A DNA stretch of 64,000 bases from Nitrosomonas sp. (GTDB lineage Bacteria; Pseudomonadota; Gammaproteobacteria; Burkholderiales; Nitrosomonadaceae), in the NCBI GenBank assembly GCA_016703745.1, contig JADJBK010000006.1, positions 868,001 through 932,000 of the forward strand, in the 5' to 3' direction. Below the pieces are notes generated by a model. The model was not told where the DNA came from. It saw only the letters and a program-made list of their open reading frames with translations, and did not search any database. The position numbers and the translations under genes are program-made. Shown piece after piece: positions 24,990 to 34,116 of this stretch. Within the stretch, counting starts at the first letter, position 1; every line of letters begins with the position of its first letter.

Positions 24990-26291
24990 TCAGTTGAATG
25001 GGTGCTCGAATAAAATAGTTTCCTCGCGGTCGGGTCCTGTTGAGATCATGGCAATTGGAGTTTCGCAGATAGCTTCGATACGTTTCAGATATTGGCGTGC
25101 TGCTAGCGGTAATTTTTCAAAATCTTGAATGCCTTTGGTTGTCTCTCCTCGCCAGCCGGTGAATGATTCGTAGATTGGTTGAGCTAATGCGAGCGCCTCT
25201 GCACCAAATGGAGATACATCACAGTATTGATCTGAATCTTTTAGCCGATAACCAACACAAATCTTGATTTGATCAAAGTCATCCAGCACATCCAGCTTGG
25301 TCATGCATAGCCCAGTCACTCCATTTAGCTGAATTGACCGCTTGAGTGCCACTGCATCAAGCCACCCACAACGACGTGGGCGTCCGGTTGTCGACCCAAA
25401 TTCATTACCACGCCTGGCTAATTTTTCACCGTCCTCGTCTTTTAGCTCAGTTGGAAATGGTCCCGCACCTACGCGAGTTGTATATGCTTTAGTGATTCCA
25501 AGTACAAAATTCAGGAAATGTGGACCGATACCGCTGCCAACCGAAGCTGCGCCTGCAAGACAATTACTGGAAGTAACAAATGGATAAGTACCGTGATCAA
25601 TATCCAGCAGTGCGCCTTGCGCCCCTTCAAACAGAAGATTATCGCCTGCTCGATTCGCATCAAACAATAGTTTAGGAACATCCGCCACCATTGGGCGAAT
25701 TCTCTCAAACTGAGCAAGATTGGAGTCAAGCACTTGATTAATATCCACCGCAGCAGAATGATAGTAATTTACCAGCAGAAAGTTATGATAATCGAGAATT
25801 TCGTGGAGTTTGCTGGCAAAGCGCTCTGGATAGTAAAGATCCTGCAACCGTATTGCACGACGCGCGGCCTTGTCTTCATAAGCCGGACCGATCCCCCTGC
25901 CGGTAGTACCAATTCTATCTACTCCCCTAGCTGCTTCACGCGCACAATCTAGAGAGATATGATAAGGGAGAATCAGCGGACAGGTCGCACTGATACGCAG
26001 ACGCTCCTCCACAACGACACCACTGCAAGACAACATGTCTATCTCTTCCAGCAGCGCTTCCGGGGAGAGTACGACACCATTTCCAATATAGCAGATGACA
26101 TTTTCACGCAAAATTCCGGATGGTATTAGATGCAGTACCGTTTTATTTCCATTGACTACCAGGGTATGTCCTGCATTGTGCCCTCCCTGGAACCGGACCA
26201 CACCTTGGGCATGATCAGTAAGCCAGTCGACTATTTTACCTTTACCTTCATCTCCCCATTGGGTCCCAATGACCACTACATTTTTGACCAT
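24990..26291 (-). CDS. purA: Adenylosuccinate synthetase
   Basis: First step from IMP to AMP: GTP-driven condensation of IMP with aspartate in the cytosol. The 433-aa protein has the P-loop-like GTQWGDEGKGKIVD (about residues 8-21), FQGGHNAGHTLV with the catalytic His, GTTGRGIGPAYEDK and the GTP-binding KLDVLDDF. Length is normal for bacterial PurA. It follows hisZ by 8 bp on the minus strand, the standard hisZ-purA pairing of betaproteobacteria; the shared link is AICAR, a product of histidine synthesis that feeds purine synthesis. Confidence 0.98.
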   Translation of the reverse strand: MVKNVVVIGTQWGDEGKGKIVDWLTDHAQGVVRFQGGHNAGHTLVVNGNKTVLHLIPSGILRENVICYIGNGVVLSPEALLEEIDMLSCSGVVVEERLRISATCPLILPYHISLDCAREAARGVDRIGTTGRGIGPAYEDKAARRAIRLQDLYYPERFASKLHEILDYHNFLLVNYYHSAAVDINQVLDSNLAQFERIRPMVADVPKLLFDANRAGDNLLFEGAQGALLDIDHGTYPFVTSSNCLAGAASVGSGIGPHFLNFVLGITKAYTTRVGAGPFPTELKDEDGEKLARRGNEFGSTTGRPRRCGWLDAVALKRSIQLNGVTGLCMTKLDVLDDFDQIKICVGYRLKDSDQYCDVSPFGAEALALAQPIYESFTGWRGETTKGIQDFEKLPLAARQYLKRIEAICETPIAMISTGPDREETILFEHPFN

Positions 26292-26299
26292 TTTCTCTT

Positions 26300-27496
26300 T
26301 TACCTGCCTGATTCTTTTATTATGGAATTTTCAGCAACTTCCCATTGGTTATTGCGACAAACTAATTTATGGTCACAACAGATGCTATTTTGTTCGTTCT
26401 CTCCGGGCAGCACGACTATGACGATCGTGCCCTCTGCTCGCAATCTGGCGATAATTTCATTCAGCGCATGATCAGTTGGACACCATGGTGCGAGAATAGC
26501 CTTTGGGCGATCATTACTGTGAACCAAACTTGCTAACTGCTTTAAATCAAAACTAAATCCGGTCGCCTGTCTGGCCCGGCCAAATACTTTTCCGATTTCA
26601 TCGTAGCGACCACCTAATGCAATTGCATTCGGGTAGCCAGGCGTATACGCTGCAAAAACGATACCCGTATGATAGTGATAACCACGTAAATCTGACAAAT
26701 CAAAGGTCAGACTGAATACCTCTGAACGTAGCGTATTAGCTACTGTTTCCAGTTGATCCAACGCCAAATTTATTTCTGTGTAATTCGGCAAATAACGTCG
26801 CGCCTGTGCCAGAACAGTCTCATCACCATACAATTCTGGCAGTAGTAATAATGCATCAGCTGCCACCTTGTTCAGATGATTATCTAACTTTTCCCTTACC
26901 AACTCTTGAAGCGCGACGATGTCCTTGGCTTGCAACGCGGTATAGAGCTCCCACTCAAGTTCTGGCGATATCTTGGCATCTTGTATCAAGCTGCGAAAAA
27001 TATTGACATGACCAAAATCAAGTTGAATAGATGGAATACCCGAAGCAAACAAACTGGCAAGCAACAATCGCTGGATTTCAATATCACTTTCTATACCCGC
27101 ATGTCCATAAAGCTCGGCACCCATCTGGAAGAGCTCACGAGTGCGAGCTATTTCGCATGGAAGAGCATGTACGGCACTACTGGCGTAACACAAACGGGTA
27201 ACACCTGACTGATGATTCAATAAATGAGCATCTATTCTGGCGACCTGCGGCGTCATATCTGCTCGCAACCCCATCATTCTGCCGCTAAGTTGATCCACCA
27301 CCTTAAACATTCTTAGATTCATGTCACTACCACTACCAGACAACAGCGATTCGACATACTCCAGCAAGGGTGGTATGACGAACTGATAGCCATGAACATG
27401 GAACAAGTCCATGATACTACGACGCATTTTCTCAATATGCGCCGCGTCATTCGGCAGCACATCTTCAATATACTCAGGAAGTAACCAGTTTGGCAT
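26300..27496 (-). CDS. hisZ: ATP phosphoribosyltransferase regulatory subunit
   Basis: Histidyl-tRNA synthetase paralogue required to activate the short form of HisG. The 398-aa protein starts WLLPEYIEDVLPNDA, has the class-II-like motif GLRADMTPQVARIDAHL (about residues 75-91) and the later YHTGIVFAAYTPGYPNAIALGGRYDEIG segment (described around residues 275-300). It lacks the C-terminal anticodon-binding domain of HisS, which separates it from the synthetase. Its presence implies that this organism has a short-form hisG elsewhere. Confidence 0.96.
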   Translation of the reverse strand: MPNWLLPEYIEDVLPNDAAHIEKMRRSIMDLFHVHGYQFVIPPLLEYVESLLSGSGSDMNLRMFKVVDQLSGRMMGLRADMTPQVARIDAHLLNHQSGVTRLCYASSAVHALPCEIARTRELFQMGAELYGHAGIESDIEIQRLLLASLFASGIPSIQLDFGHVNIFRSLIQDAKISPELEWELYTALQAKDIVALQELVREKLDNHLNKVAADALLLLPELYGDETVLAQARRYLPNYTEINLALDQLETVANTLRSEVFSLTFDLSDLRGYHYHTGIVFAAYTPGYPNAIALGGRYDEIGKVFGRARQATGFSFDLKQLASLVHSNDRPKAILAPWCPTDHALNEIIARLRAEGTIVIVVLPGENEQNSICCDHKLVCRNNQWEVAENSIIKESGR

Positions 27497-27563
27497 AGGC
27501 AGGTGACATGATCTACCTGAAATTAAGGAAGATCAGAATAAGACAGTCCAGTTGTTGGCAAAG

Positions 27564-27752
27564 CTAATTGTTGACCAGATAAAGTATAAACAACCCTATT
27601 AACATAGCGGTAAGCCCCATAAAGCGTATTTGTCCATCATCCATTTGCAGAAGTTTACGAAAAACCTCCCGCCACGCTCCAGGTAACATAAAGGGAAATA
27701 TGCCTTCTAACACCAGCATTAACGCAACTGCCATCAATAATGTATTCAACAT
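27564..27752 (-). CDS. DUF2065 family small membrane protein
   Basis: A 62-aa protein with two membrane helices (about residues 2-20 and 43-60) and the family pattern MVLEGIFPFMLPGAWR-like (here LVLEGIFPFMLPGAWREVF) then IRFMGLTAMLIGLFILY. DUF2065 (YjeT-like) proteins lie between hflC and purA/hisZ in many beta- and gammaproteobacteria, and that position is kept. Function is unknown; linkage to the HflKC membrane complex is the only hint. Confidence 0.9.
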   Translation of the reverse strand: MLNTLLMAVALMLVLEGIFPFMLPGAWREVFRKLLQMDDGQIRFMGLTAMLIGLFILYLVNN

Positions 27753-27833
27753 AGCTTATATCCTGGATTGATCGACACAAGCAGTTTTATTTAGATAAAG
27801 CTGAATCTTATACATAATGTCAGCTATCCAGAT

Positions 27834-27882
27834 AAAAAAACCGGTCTACTTTATTTTGCCGTAACTGGTAAAGCAAACCGGT
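27834..27882 (-). terminator. Rho-independent terminator after hflC
   Basis: On the minus strand a 14-bp stem (27869-27882 with 27840-27853, including two G-U pairs, ACCGGT at the base) closes a 15-nt loop and is followed directly by seven T (27834-27840). It lies about 130 bp after the hflC stop and before the DUF2065 gene, so it ends the hfq-hflX-hflK-hflC transcript. Confidence 0.85.
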
Positions 27883-28011
27883 CTTCCATCAGGGTGAATT
27901 GCAGTCAAATACTGACTTCAAGTTAGAGCAGTCAAGAGGAGTAGTTACCGAGCAGCACAAAATACGCTGATGATACTTAAGCTATCCAATCTTTAACTCA
28001 ACACACTATCT

Positions 28012-28890
28012 TTACTTACCTTCACCAGATGATTTTTTCAGGAATTTAAAAAATTCTGAGCTAGGTTCCAGGACAAGCAGATCACTTTTATCCTTAAAAG
28101 ATTGCTTGTACGCTTCTAGGCTACGATAAAAATCATAGAATTTTGCATCTTTCTGAAATGCAGTTGCATAGATCCCTGCAGCCTGACCATCACCATCACC
28201 CATTATTTTCTGAGCTTCGCGATAGGCTTCTGCCAAAATGACTTCACGCTGCCGATCCGCATCAGCTCGAATTTTTTCACTCTCAGCTGCTCCGGTTGAT
28301 CTTAATTCATTTGCAACTCGTGTACGCTCAGCTTCCATTCTCTGATAGACAGAATCACTGACTTCTCGAGGAAGGTCTACACGTTTGAGCCTCACATCGA
28401 TAACTTCCACGCCAATTTTACGCGCATCAACATTGGCCTTCTGTCGCATAATTTCCATGATGACGTCGCGCTCTCCAGACACAACATCATGAACTGTTCT
28501 GTTACCAAACTCGTCACGCATGCTGGAGTTAATAGTTTGTGACAACCGGGTCTGTGCCAATGCCTCATCTCCATTGACACTGACATAGTATTGCCTAACA
28601 TCGACAATTCGCCATTTAACAAATAAATCTACCAGAACGTTTTTCTTTTCCGAAGTGATAAAACGCTCGGGTTCATCGGTATCCATGGTCAAAATTCTGG
28701 ATTCAAAGAAACGAACATTCTGAACAACAGGTATTTTGAAGTAGAGACCTGGGGATGTCTTTACATCGACAACCTCTCCCAGCTGGAAAACAACGGCCTG
28801 TTCCCGCTCATCAACAATATAAATAACGGAGCTACCCAGCATAGCAATTGCCACCAGCAATCCGGTTAATGTTGTGGAAATGGTTTTCAT
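28012..28890 (-). CDS. hflC: HflC, SPFH regulator of FtsH protease
   Basis: Inner-membrane SPFH protein that with HflK forms a cage around FtsH and modulates its proteolysis. The 292-aa protein has an N-terminal membrane helix (about residues 5-25), then VDEREQAVVFQLGEVVDVK, the band-7 domain, RVDLPREVSDSVYQRMEAER and a C-terminal segment (FYDFYRSLEAYKQSF) typical of HflC. It starts 1 bp after the hflK stop. The normal partner and order are preserved. Confidence 0.97.
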   Translation of the reverse strand: MKTISTTLTGLLVAIAMLGSSVIYIVDEREQAVVFQLGEVVDVKTSPGLYFKIPVVQNVRFFESRILTMDTDEPERFITSEKKNVLVDLFVKWRIVDVRQYYVSVNGDEALAQTRLSQTINSSMRDEFGNRTVHDVVSGERDVIMEIMRQKANVDARKIGVEVIDVRLKRVDLPREVSDSVYQRMEAERTRVANELRSTGAAESEKIRADADRQREVILAEAYREAQKIMGDGDGQAAGIYATAFQKDAKFYDFYRSLEAYKQSFKDKSDLLVLEPSSEFFKFLKKSSGEGK

Positions 28891-28891
28891 C

Positions 28892-30076
28892 TTATCTTAT
28901 CTCCCGTTCACGACTACGAAAGGACTCACGCGAACGCATACCCGCTTCTTGAGAAAACTCAGGAATACTCTGAGGCTTCATTCCCGAAGAAGATTGAGCA
29001 GCAGCGGACTCCACTTGCATCAATTTATCCAGTGGCAGATACAACAGGTTGTTACCACCCTGCTGATCAATCAAAACTTTGCTTGTGCCAGAGAGAATTT
29101 GCTGGACAGTATCAAGATACATCCGATTGCGGGTGACATCTGGCGCTTTCGAATATTCAACAAGAATCTGTTCAAAACGACTTGAATCACCTTCCGCTGT
29201 TGAGATCACACGCTGTCTGTAACCATTGGCTTCTTCCATCAAACGTGCAGCAGCACCGCTTGCTCTGGGAATAACGTTGTTGGCGTAGGCCTGACCTTCA
29301 TTAACCTGGCGCTCTCTATCCTGACCCGCTTTAACCGCATCGTCAAAAGCAGCCTGCACCTGCTCGGGTGGTTGCGCATTTTGCATGGTTACCCGATTGA
29401 TTTGAATACCAATCTGATAACGATCAAGAATGGTTTGCATCAACGTAGTCGTTTCTGCCGCAACTTGCTCACGACCTTCATAAAGTACGAAGTCCATTTT
29501 ACTGTTGCCGATTATCTGGCGGATCGCGGTCTCAGCAACCTGTAGCACCGAAGTTTCCGCATCTCGATTATTAAATAAGAAGTTTTCCGGGCTACTCAGA
29601 ATATATTGAACAGCAAACTGAATATCGACGATATTCTCATCGTCCGTCAACATCAGCGATTCTTTGAGTACCTTGCTTCGAACATTATTCCGATAGCCGA
29701 TCTCAACCGTACGAACCTGGCTGATATTGACAGTCTCAACTTTTTCAATAGGTGTTGGCATATGCCATCTCAATCCAGGCGTAGTTGTTTCAATATGCTT
29801 CCCAAATCGCAGGACTACGCCTCTTTGGCCCTCGTCAACAATATAAAAACCACTCGCCACCCAAGCCACGGCGAGTAGAACAACAATCACAACAATACCT
29901 GCACCACCGTGTTTGCCACGACCCTCGCCGGAGTCGCCACCCTCGTTATTACCATTTCCACCTTTTCGACCAAAAATTTCATTAATTCTTTGATTAAAAG
30001 TGCGGAATATATCGTCAAGATCAGGTGGGCCTGAATTACCCCTCCTTTTTCCCCACTGAGGATCATTTAAACCCAT
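28892..30076 (-). CDS. hflK: HflK, SPFH regulator of FtsH protease
   Basis: Partner of HflC in the inner-membrane FtsH-HflKC complex. The 394-aa protein begins with a Gly/Asn-rich cytosolic segment containing GPPDLDDIFR (about residues 16-25) that is typical of HflK, then a membrane helix (about 60-78), YIVDEGQRGVVLRFGKHIET, the band-7 domain and the Ala/Glu-rich coiled-coil region (RASGAAARLMEEANGYRQRV). The gene lies 46 bp after hflX in the conserved hfq operon. Confidence 0.97.
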   Translation of the reverse strand: MGLNDPQWGKRRGNSGPPDLDDIFRTFNQRINEIFGRKGGNGNNEGGDSGEGRGKHGGAGIVVIVVLLAVAWVASGFYIVDEGQRGVVLRFGKHIETTTPGLRWHMPTPIEKVETVNISQVRTVEIGYRNNVRSKVLKESLMLTDDENIVDIQFAVQYILSSPENFLFNNRDAETSVLQVAETAIRQIIGNSKMDFVLYEGREQVAAETTTLMQTILDRYQIGIQINRVTMQNAQPPEQVQAAFDDAVKAGQDRERQVNEGQAYANNVIPRASGAAARLMEEANGYRQRVISTAEGDSSRFEQILVEYSKAPDVTRNRMYLDTVQQILSGTSKVLIDQQGGNNLLYLPLDKLMQVESAAAQSSSGMKPQSIPEFSQEAGMRSRESFRSREREIR

Positions 30077-30122
30077 GATATTTGTTCCTTTCTATTATAA
30101 AAATTAAACAACCATACTGTGC

Positions 30123-31277
30123 TCATTGCACTACACACCGGTGCGGCGAAAAATGATCCATCTGGTTAGCTGAAGACTGATTAGATGCTTCCGTCATTGC
30201 AATCTGCAGAAACTCCAGTCCTTCTCCTGTTTTTGCGCTGAGCCGAATGGCGCTGATTCTATCATACTCATCACGTGTGCAATTTGCAGTCGAGTTCGAT
30301 TCGGTTTTATCGATTTTGTTCAATACCAGTATTTGCGGAATAGTATCGGCACCAATTTCACTCAGTATTTTATTAACTTCTGCTATTTGCCTGTCCCGAT
30401 TCACGCTGGAAGCATCAACCACATGCAACAACAAGTCCGCTTGGGTCGTTTCCTCAAGTGTCGCGCGAAAAGCTGCTACCAAAGTGTGCGGTAAGGACTG
30501 AATAAAACCAACCGTATCGGAAACTACAATCGAACCATAACCAGGAAGATATAATTTTCGGGTTGTGGTATCCAGGGTTGCAAATAATTGATCTGCTGCG
30601 TAAGCCTCAGCACTAACGAGCCGATTAAACAAAGTTGATTTACCCGCATTGGTATAGCCAACAATTGATACTGAAAATACAGCGGCGCGTTTTCTTGAAC
30701 GTCGCTGAACTTCTCGCTGCCGTTTAAGCTTTACCAGCTTTTCCTTTAACAGCTTCACACGTTTACCAAGTAAACGGCGATCTGTTTCAAGCTGTGTCTC
30801 ACCCGGTCCACGCAGGCCGATCCCTCCTTTTTGGCGCTCAAGATGGGTCCAGCCTCGAATTAGACGAGTCGAAAGATGTTCCAGTTGCGCCAGTTCAACC
30901 TGTAGCTTTCCTTCGTAACTTTGCGCGCGCCGCGAAAAAATATCCAGAATCAGGCTGGTGCGATCAATAACACGACATGACAAAGCATTGGACAGATTTC
31001 TCTGCTGCACTGATGACAAATCATGATTAACGATCACCATCGCTGCCTTAGTTTGTACTAGTATCTCCAAAATTTCCGCTACTTTCCCCTTCCCGACAAA
31101 GGTAGCAGAATCCGGATACTTTCGCTTGCTCTCGACGATAGCCGCTACCGATATCTGATTACTGGATGCCAGCAATCCAAGCTCATCCAAACTATTACGC
31201 TCAATTTTGTCAAAATCAACATCGACCAGAACTGCCGTATTTTGCCTGATTAGCGCTTCATCAGCATCACGAATCAT
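30123..31277 (-). CDS. hflX: GTPase HflX
   Basis: Ribosome-associated GTPase that splits stalled or heat-damaged ribosomes. The 384-aa protein has the HflX N-terminal domain (LGLLASSNQISVAAIVESKR, ATFVGKGKVAEI), the coiled linker with GRKQGGIGLRGPGE-like signature (here KGGIGLRGPGETQLETDRR), and the G domain: G1 VGYTNAGKSTLFN, G3 DTVGFIQSLP, G4 LNKID. It overlaps hfq by 11 bp, the usual arrangement. Confidence 0.97.
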   Translation of the reverse strand: MIRDADEALIRQNTAVLVDVDFDKIERNSLDELGLLASSNQISVAAIVESKRKYPDSATFVGKGKVAEILEILVQTKAAMVIVNHDLSSVQQRNLSNALSCRVIDRTSLILDIFSRRAQSYEGKLQVELAQLEHLSTRLIRGWTHLERQKGGIGLRGPGETQLETDRRLLGKRVKLLKEKLVKLKRQREVQRRSRKRAAVFSVSIVGYTNAGKSTLFNRLVSAEAYAADQLFATLDTTTRKLYLPGYGSIVVSDTVGFIQSLPHTLVAAFRATLEETTQADLLLHVVDASSVNRDRQIAEVNKILSEIGADTIPQILVLNKIDKTESNSTANCTRDEYDRISAIRLSAKTGEGLEFLQIAMTEASNQSSANQMDHFSPHRCVVQ

Positions 31278-31521
31278 CTTCCTCCGTCAGACCGTCAGCC
31301 GCAATTGGCAACGATATCGCCTTAGCGGGCACCACGGTTGAAATTGCATGTTTGTAGACCATTTGCGTAATAGAATTCCTCAACAACACCACATACTGGT
31401 CGAATGAATCGATATGTCCCTGTAGTTTAATTCCATTGACCAGGTAAATAGAAACTGGAATACGTTCTTTTCGCAATATATTCAGAAAAGGATCCTGCAA
31501 CAATTGCCCCTTAACAGCCAT
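31267..31521 (-). CDS. hfq: RNA chaperone Hfq
   Basis: Hexameric Sm-like RNA chaperone that pairs small RNAs with mRNAs. The 84-aa protein has Sm1 (GQLLQDPFLNILRKERIPVS with the conserved QDPFLN) and Sm2 (YKHAIS, here MVYKHAISTVVPAK). The C-terminal tail after the Sm fold is short, about 20 residues, normal for betaproteobacteria. GGGAGG lies upstream of the ATG. First gene of the hfq-hflX-hflK-hflC unit. Confidence 0.98.
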   Translation of the reverse strand: MAVKGQLLQDPFLNILRKERIPVSIYLVNGIKLQGHIDSFDQYVVLLRNSITQMVYKHAISTVVPAKAISLPIAADGLTEEDDS

Positions 31522-31752
31522 TTTTTCTGCCCTCCCAAGTATAATTTCTTAATTTATAGTTATTTGCTTCTTCAGGACAGTTATCGTTACAATCAATTAC
31601 CCACTACGATATCATGGTCTTGAGAAGCCAGTCTGCCACACAATGACAATTTTAGCCAACAGTGAAATCCAAAAAATAAAACGAGTCACCAGCGAGAATT
31701 CGCGAAATTAGCAAATATCGATATCTGACGATCATTAGTCTAACATGCCATA

Positions 31753-33066
31753 TCAGATTTTCTGATATCCGTCCCACCGCACTCTGGCGGCAGGAAACCG
31801 AATTCTAAAAGTACTTCCATGACCCGGTTGGCTGATAATTTCTAATTCGGCTTGATGATGGCTAAGAATATGCTTGACAATTGCCAATCCTAATCCAGTC
31901 CCACCCGTTTCTCGAGAACGCCCGTGGTCAACCCGATAGAAGCGCTCAGTTAACCTTGGAATATGTGATGGTTCGATACCTATACCACTATCCTGCACAA
32001 AGAACACTCCTTCGTCACCTTCCCGAACCCAGTGCAAGGAGATATTGCCATCTCGCGGGGTGTAACGCACTGCGTTGCTGACAAGATTGCTGAAAGCGCT
32101 GCGGAGTTCATCTTCGTTACCCGATATCACCGCTTCTCTGGCAATATTCATTTCAACTTTGTGACGACCCGCACTCAAAGACTGTGCTTCCTGATAAATT
32201 CCCTGCATAAGTTTCGCGATATCAATCTTTTCTTCTTTAGGTGCGTTTTGAGAATTTTCCAGGCGGGATAAAGTTAGGAGATCTTCGATTAGTCGATGCA
32301 TTCGAGTGGCCTGATGTGCCATCAATTCAAGTGCATTTTGTTCCATTTTCCCTAATTTTCCACTATCGAGCAAAGTCTCCAGAAAGCCGCCAATAACCGT
32401 CAAAGGTGTGCGTAATTCATGAGAAACATTGGCAATAAAATCACGACGCATGATTTCAATTTTTTCGAAACGAGTGATATCGCGGCTAATCAGTAACTTT
32501 TCACTATCTCCGTAGGGCACCAGCTGTAATGATAGAAAAATATATTCTTTTCGGGATAGTTTTAATTTGACAGGTTGACTGAAATTACCGGAATTCAGGT
32601 AGTCGACAAACTGGATCTGTCGCACGATGCGAGTGATATGCTGACCAATATCCAGTTTAAGATTAAGCCTCAGATGCGTTTCCGCAGCCAGATTGCACCA
32701 TTCAACCTGATCATTGTCGCCCAAAATAACGACTCCCTCTGGCATAGCAGAAGTTGCGCGATGTAGTCGGTCGAGAGCATGCTCAAACCGATGAACTTCA
32801 TTCTGATGACGCCTCAGAAGCCTTGCCACCCGCGCAAAAACCAGCCCCCACATACCAGGTCCATCCGGAGCATTCAGATAAGACATATTGCTGCTACGCA
32901 GCCACTTATCCAAACGAAACAAGTTATAGTGGTGATAGATTATTATTCCCAACAGGCCAATACTGAACACGCTCAAAGCGGCAACAATATTGAAAATTGC
33001 CCAGATGATCAACGCGATAATTGTCAGCCCTACCACACCAGTTAAACTTTGTGAATTGGAGTTCAC
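31753..33066 (-). CDS. phoR: PhoR-type sensor histidine kinase
   Basis: Membrane sensor kinase of the phosphate-starvation type. The 437-aa protein has two N-terminal helices (about residues 10-45), a PhoR-like linker (YHHYNLFRLDKWLR), a PAS domain (about 95-200), the dimerisation/phosphoacceptor box FIANVSHELRTPLTVIGGFL with His216, then the ATPase N box NLVSNAVRYT, DSGIGIEPSH and GTGLGLAIVKHILSHH. The start appears to be GTG with no clear ribosome site. The usual upstream phoB is absent; the preceding gene, 9 bp away, is the hydrolase yheT, so the response regulator must be elsewhere. Confidence 0.9.
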   Translation of the reverse strand: MNSNSQSLTGVVGLTIIALIIWAIFNIVAALSVFSIGLLGIIIYHHYNLFRLDKWLRSSNMSYLNAPDGPGMWGLVFARVARLLRRHQNEVHRFEHALDRLHRATSAMPEGVVILGDNDQVEWCNLAAETHLRLNLKLDIGQHITRIVRQIQFVDYLNSGNFSQPVKLKLSRKEYIFLSLQLVPYGDSEKLLISRDITRFEKIEIMRRDFIANVSHELRTPLTVIGGFLETLLDSGKLGKMEQNALELMAHQATRMHRLIEDLLTLSRLENSQNAPKEEKIDIAKLMQGIYQEAQSLSAGRHKVEMNIAREAVISGNEDELRSAFSNLVSNAVRYTPRDGNISLHWVREGDEGVFFVQDSGIGIEPSHIPRLTERFYRVDHGRSRETGGTGLGLAIVKHILSHHQAELEIISQPGHGSTFRIRFPAARVRWDGYQKI

Positions 33067-33075
33067 TACTTTAAA

Positions 33076-34116
33076 TTAGCGGAGACTATGTGACATATTT
33101 GAACCATCGCCTGGCGAACAGTCCTGCAGGAAGAAATGGAGAATTTTCTTAGGCAACCATTCAAGTTTTCCCGGAAAAGTACCATGAATGAATCCGACAT
33201 GGCCACCCTGGTCAGGAAACTCCAATGAAACAAATGGTGCAATATCACCTGTAACCGGCAATGCATGTTCTGGCAAGAAAGGATCATTACGCGCATTGAT
33301 CAACATGGTGGGCACTCGTATATGATTTAACCATTGCTTACTGCTGGATTGTTGCCAGTAATCTTCGGTATTTCGAAATCCATGCAAGGGTGCTGTCACC
33401 AAATTATCAAATTCATACAAAGAATTACACGCCATCACAGCTTTAATATCCAACAACCCAGGGAAGCATCTATTTTTATCCACCACTTTACGTTTCAGGG
33501 AAGCCAGAAAATGCTGTGTATAAATCCGGTTAAACCCGGAATCTAGCGTGTTGCCTGCTGCAGCCAGATCGACCGGTGTGGAAACCGCAACGGCACCCGC
33601 AACCATTGCTTTCGCTCGCTCACCCTGCTCTCCCAGCCACTTCAGCAAAGCGTTGCCACCCAATGAAACCCCAATAACATAGCAACGAGAATTACCTGTA
33701 AAACGATTTTTCATGATAACTCTACGTATCATCGAATCTATTTCTGCGGAATCTCCAGCGTGATAAGCCCGTGGCAAACGATTGGGGTATCCCGAGCACC
33801 CACGAAAATGGATAACAGCACCACGCCAACGCATGACTTGCAACAAACGCATGATACTCAACGCATAATGGCTGTGCGACCCGCCCTCAAGCCCATGCAA
33901 TAAAACCACTAAAGGTTTATCCGGCTTGCCATCAAGCCAATCTACATCAATAAAATCACCATCTTCCAGCTCCCAGCGCTCCCTTCGGTAACAGATCGGC
34001 AGCTTTCTGCTCAACAAATAGGGATAAATGGTTTGTGCGTTACCACCCAGCAGCCATTTCGGCGCACGGTAAGCCGGAAAACGATCGATCCCCGTTATGG
34101 TAAGCGTATCAATCAT
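33076..34116 (-). CDS. yheT: YheT-family alpha/beta hydrolase
   Basis: A 346-aa alpha/beta hydrolase of the YheT/ABHD1-3 group, probably an esterase or lipid hydrolase; natural substrate unknown. Visible elements are the N-terminal APKWLLGGNAQTIYPYL, the oxyanion region LLHGLEGGSHSHY, the nucleophile elbow GVSLGGNALLKWLGE (Ser), the acid in NARNDPFLPEHALP and the His in DQGGHVGFIHG. It shares one base with the proB stop (TAATG type), so it is coupled to proB and then to phoR. Confidence 0.92.
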   Translation of the reverse strand: MIDTLTITGIDRFPAYRAPKWLLGGNAQTIYPYLLSRKLPICYRRERWELEDGDFIDVDWLDGKPDKPLVVLLHGLEGGSHSHYALSIMRLLQVMRWRGAVIHFRGCSGYPNRLPRAYHAGDSAEIDSMIRRVIMKNRFTGNSRCYVIGVSLGGNALLKWLGEQGERAKAMVAGAVAVSTPVDLAAAGNTLDSGFNRIYTQHFLASLKRKVVDKNRCFPGLLDIKAVMACNSLYEFDNLVTAPLHGFRNTEDYWQQSSSKQWLNHIRVPTMLINARNDPFLPEHALPVTGDIAPFVSLEFPDQGGHVGFIHGTFPGKLEWLPKKILHFFLQDCSPGDGSNMSHSLR

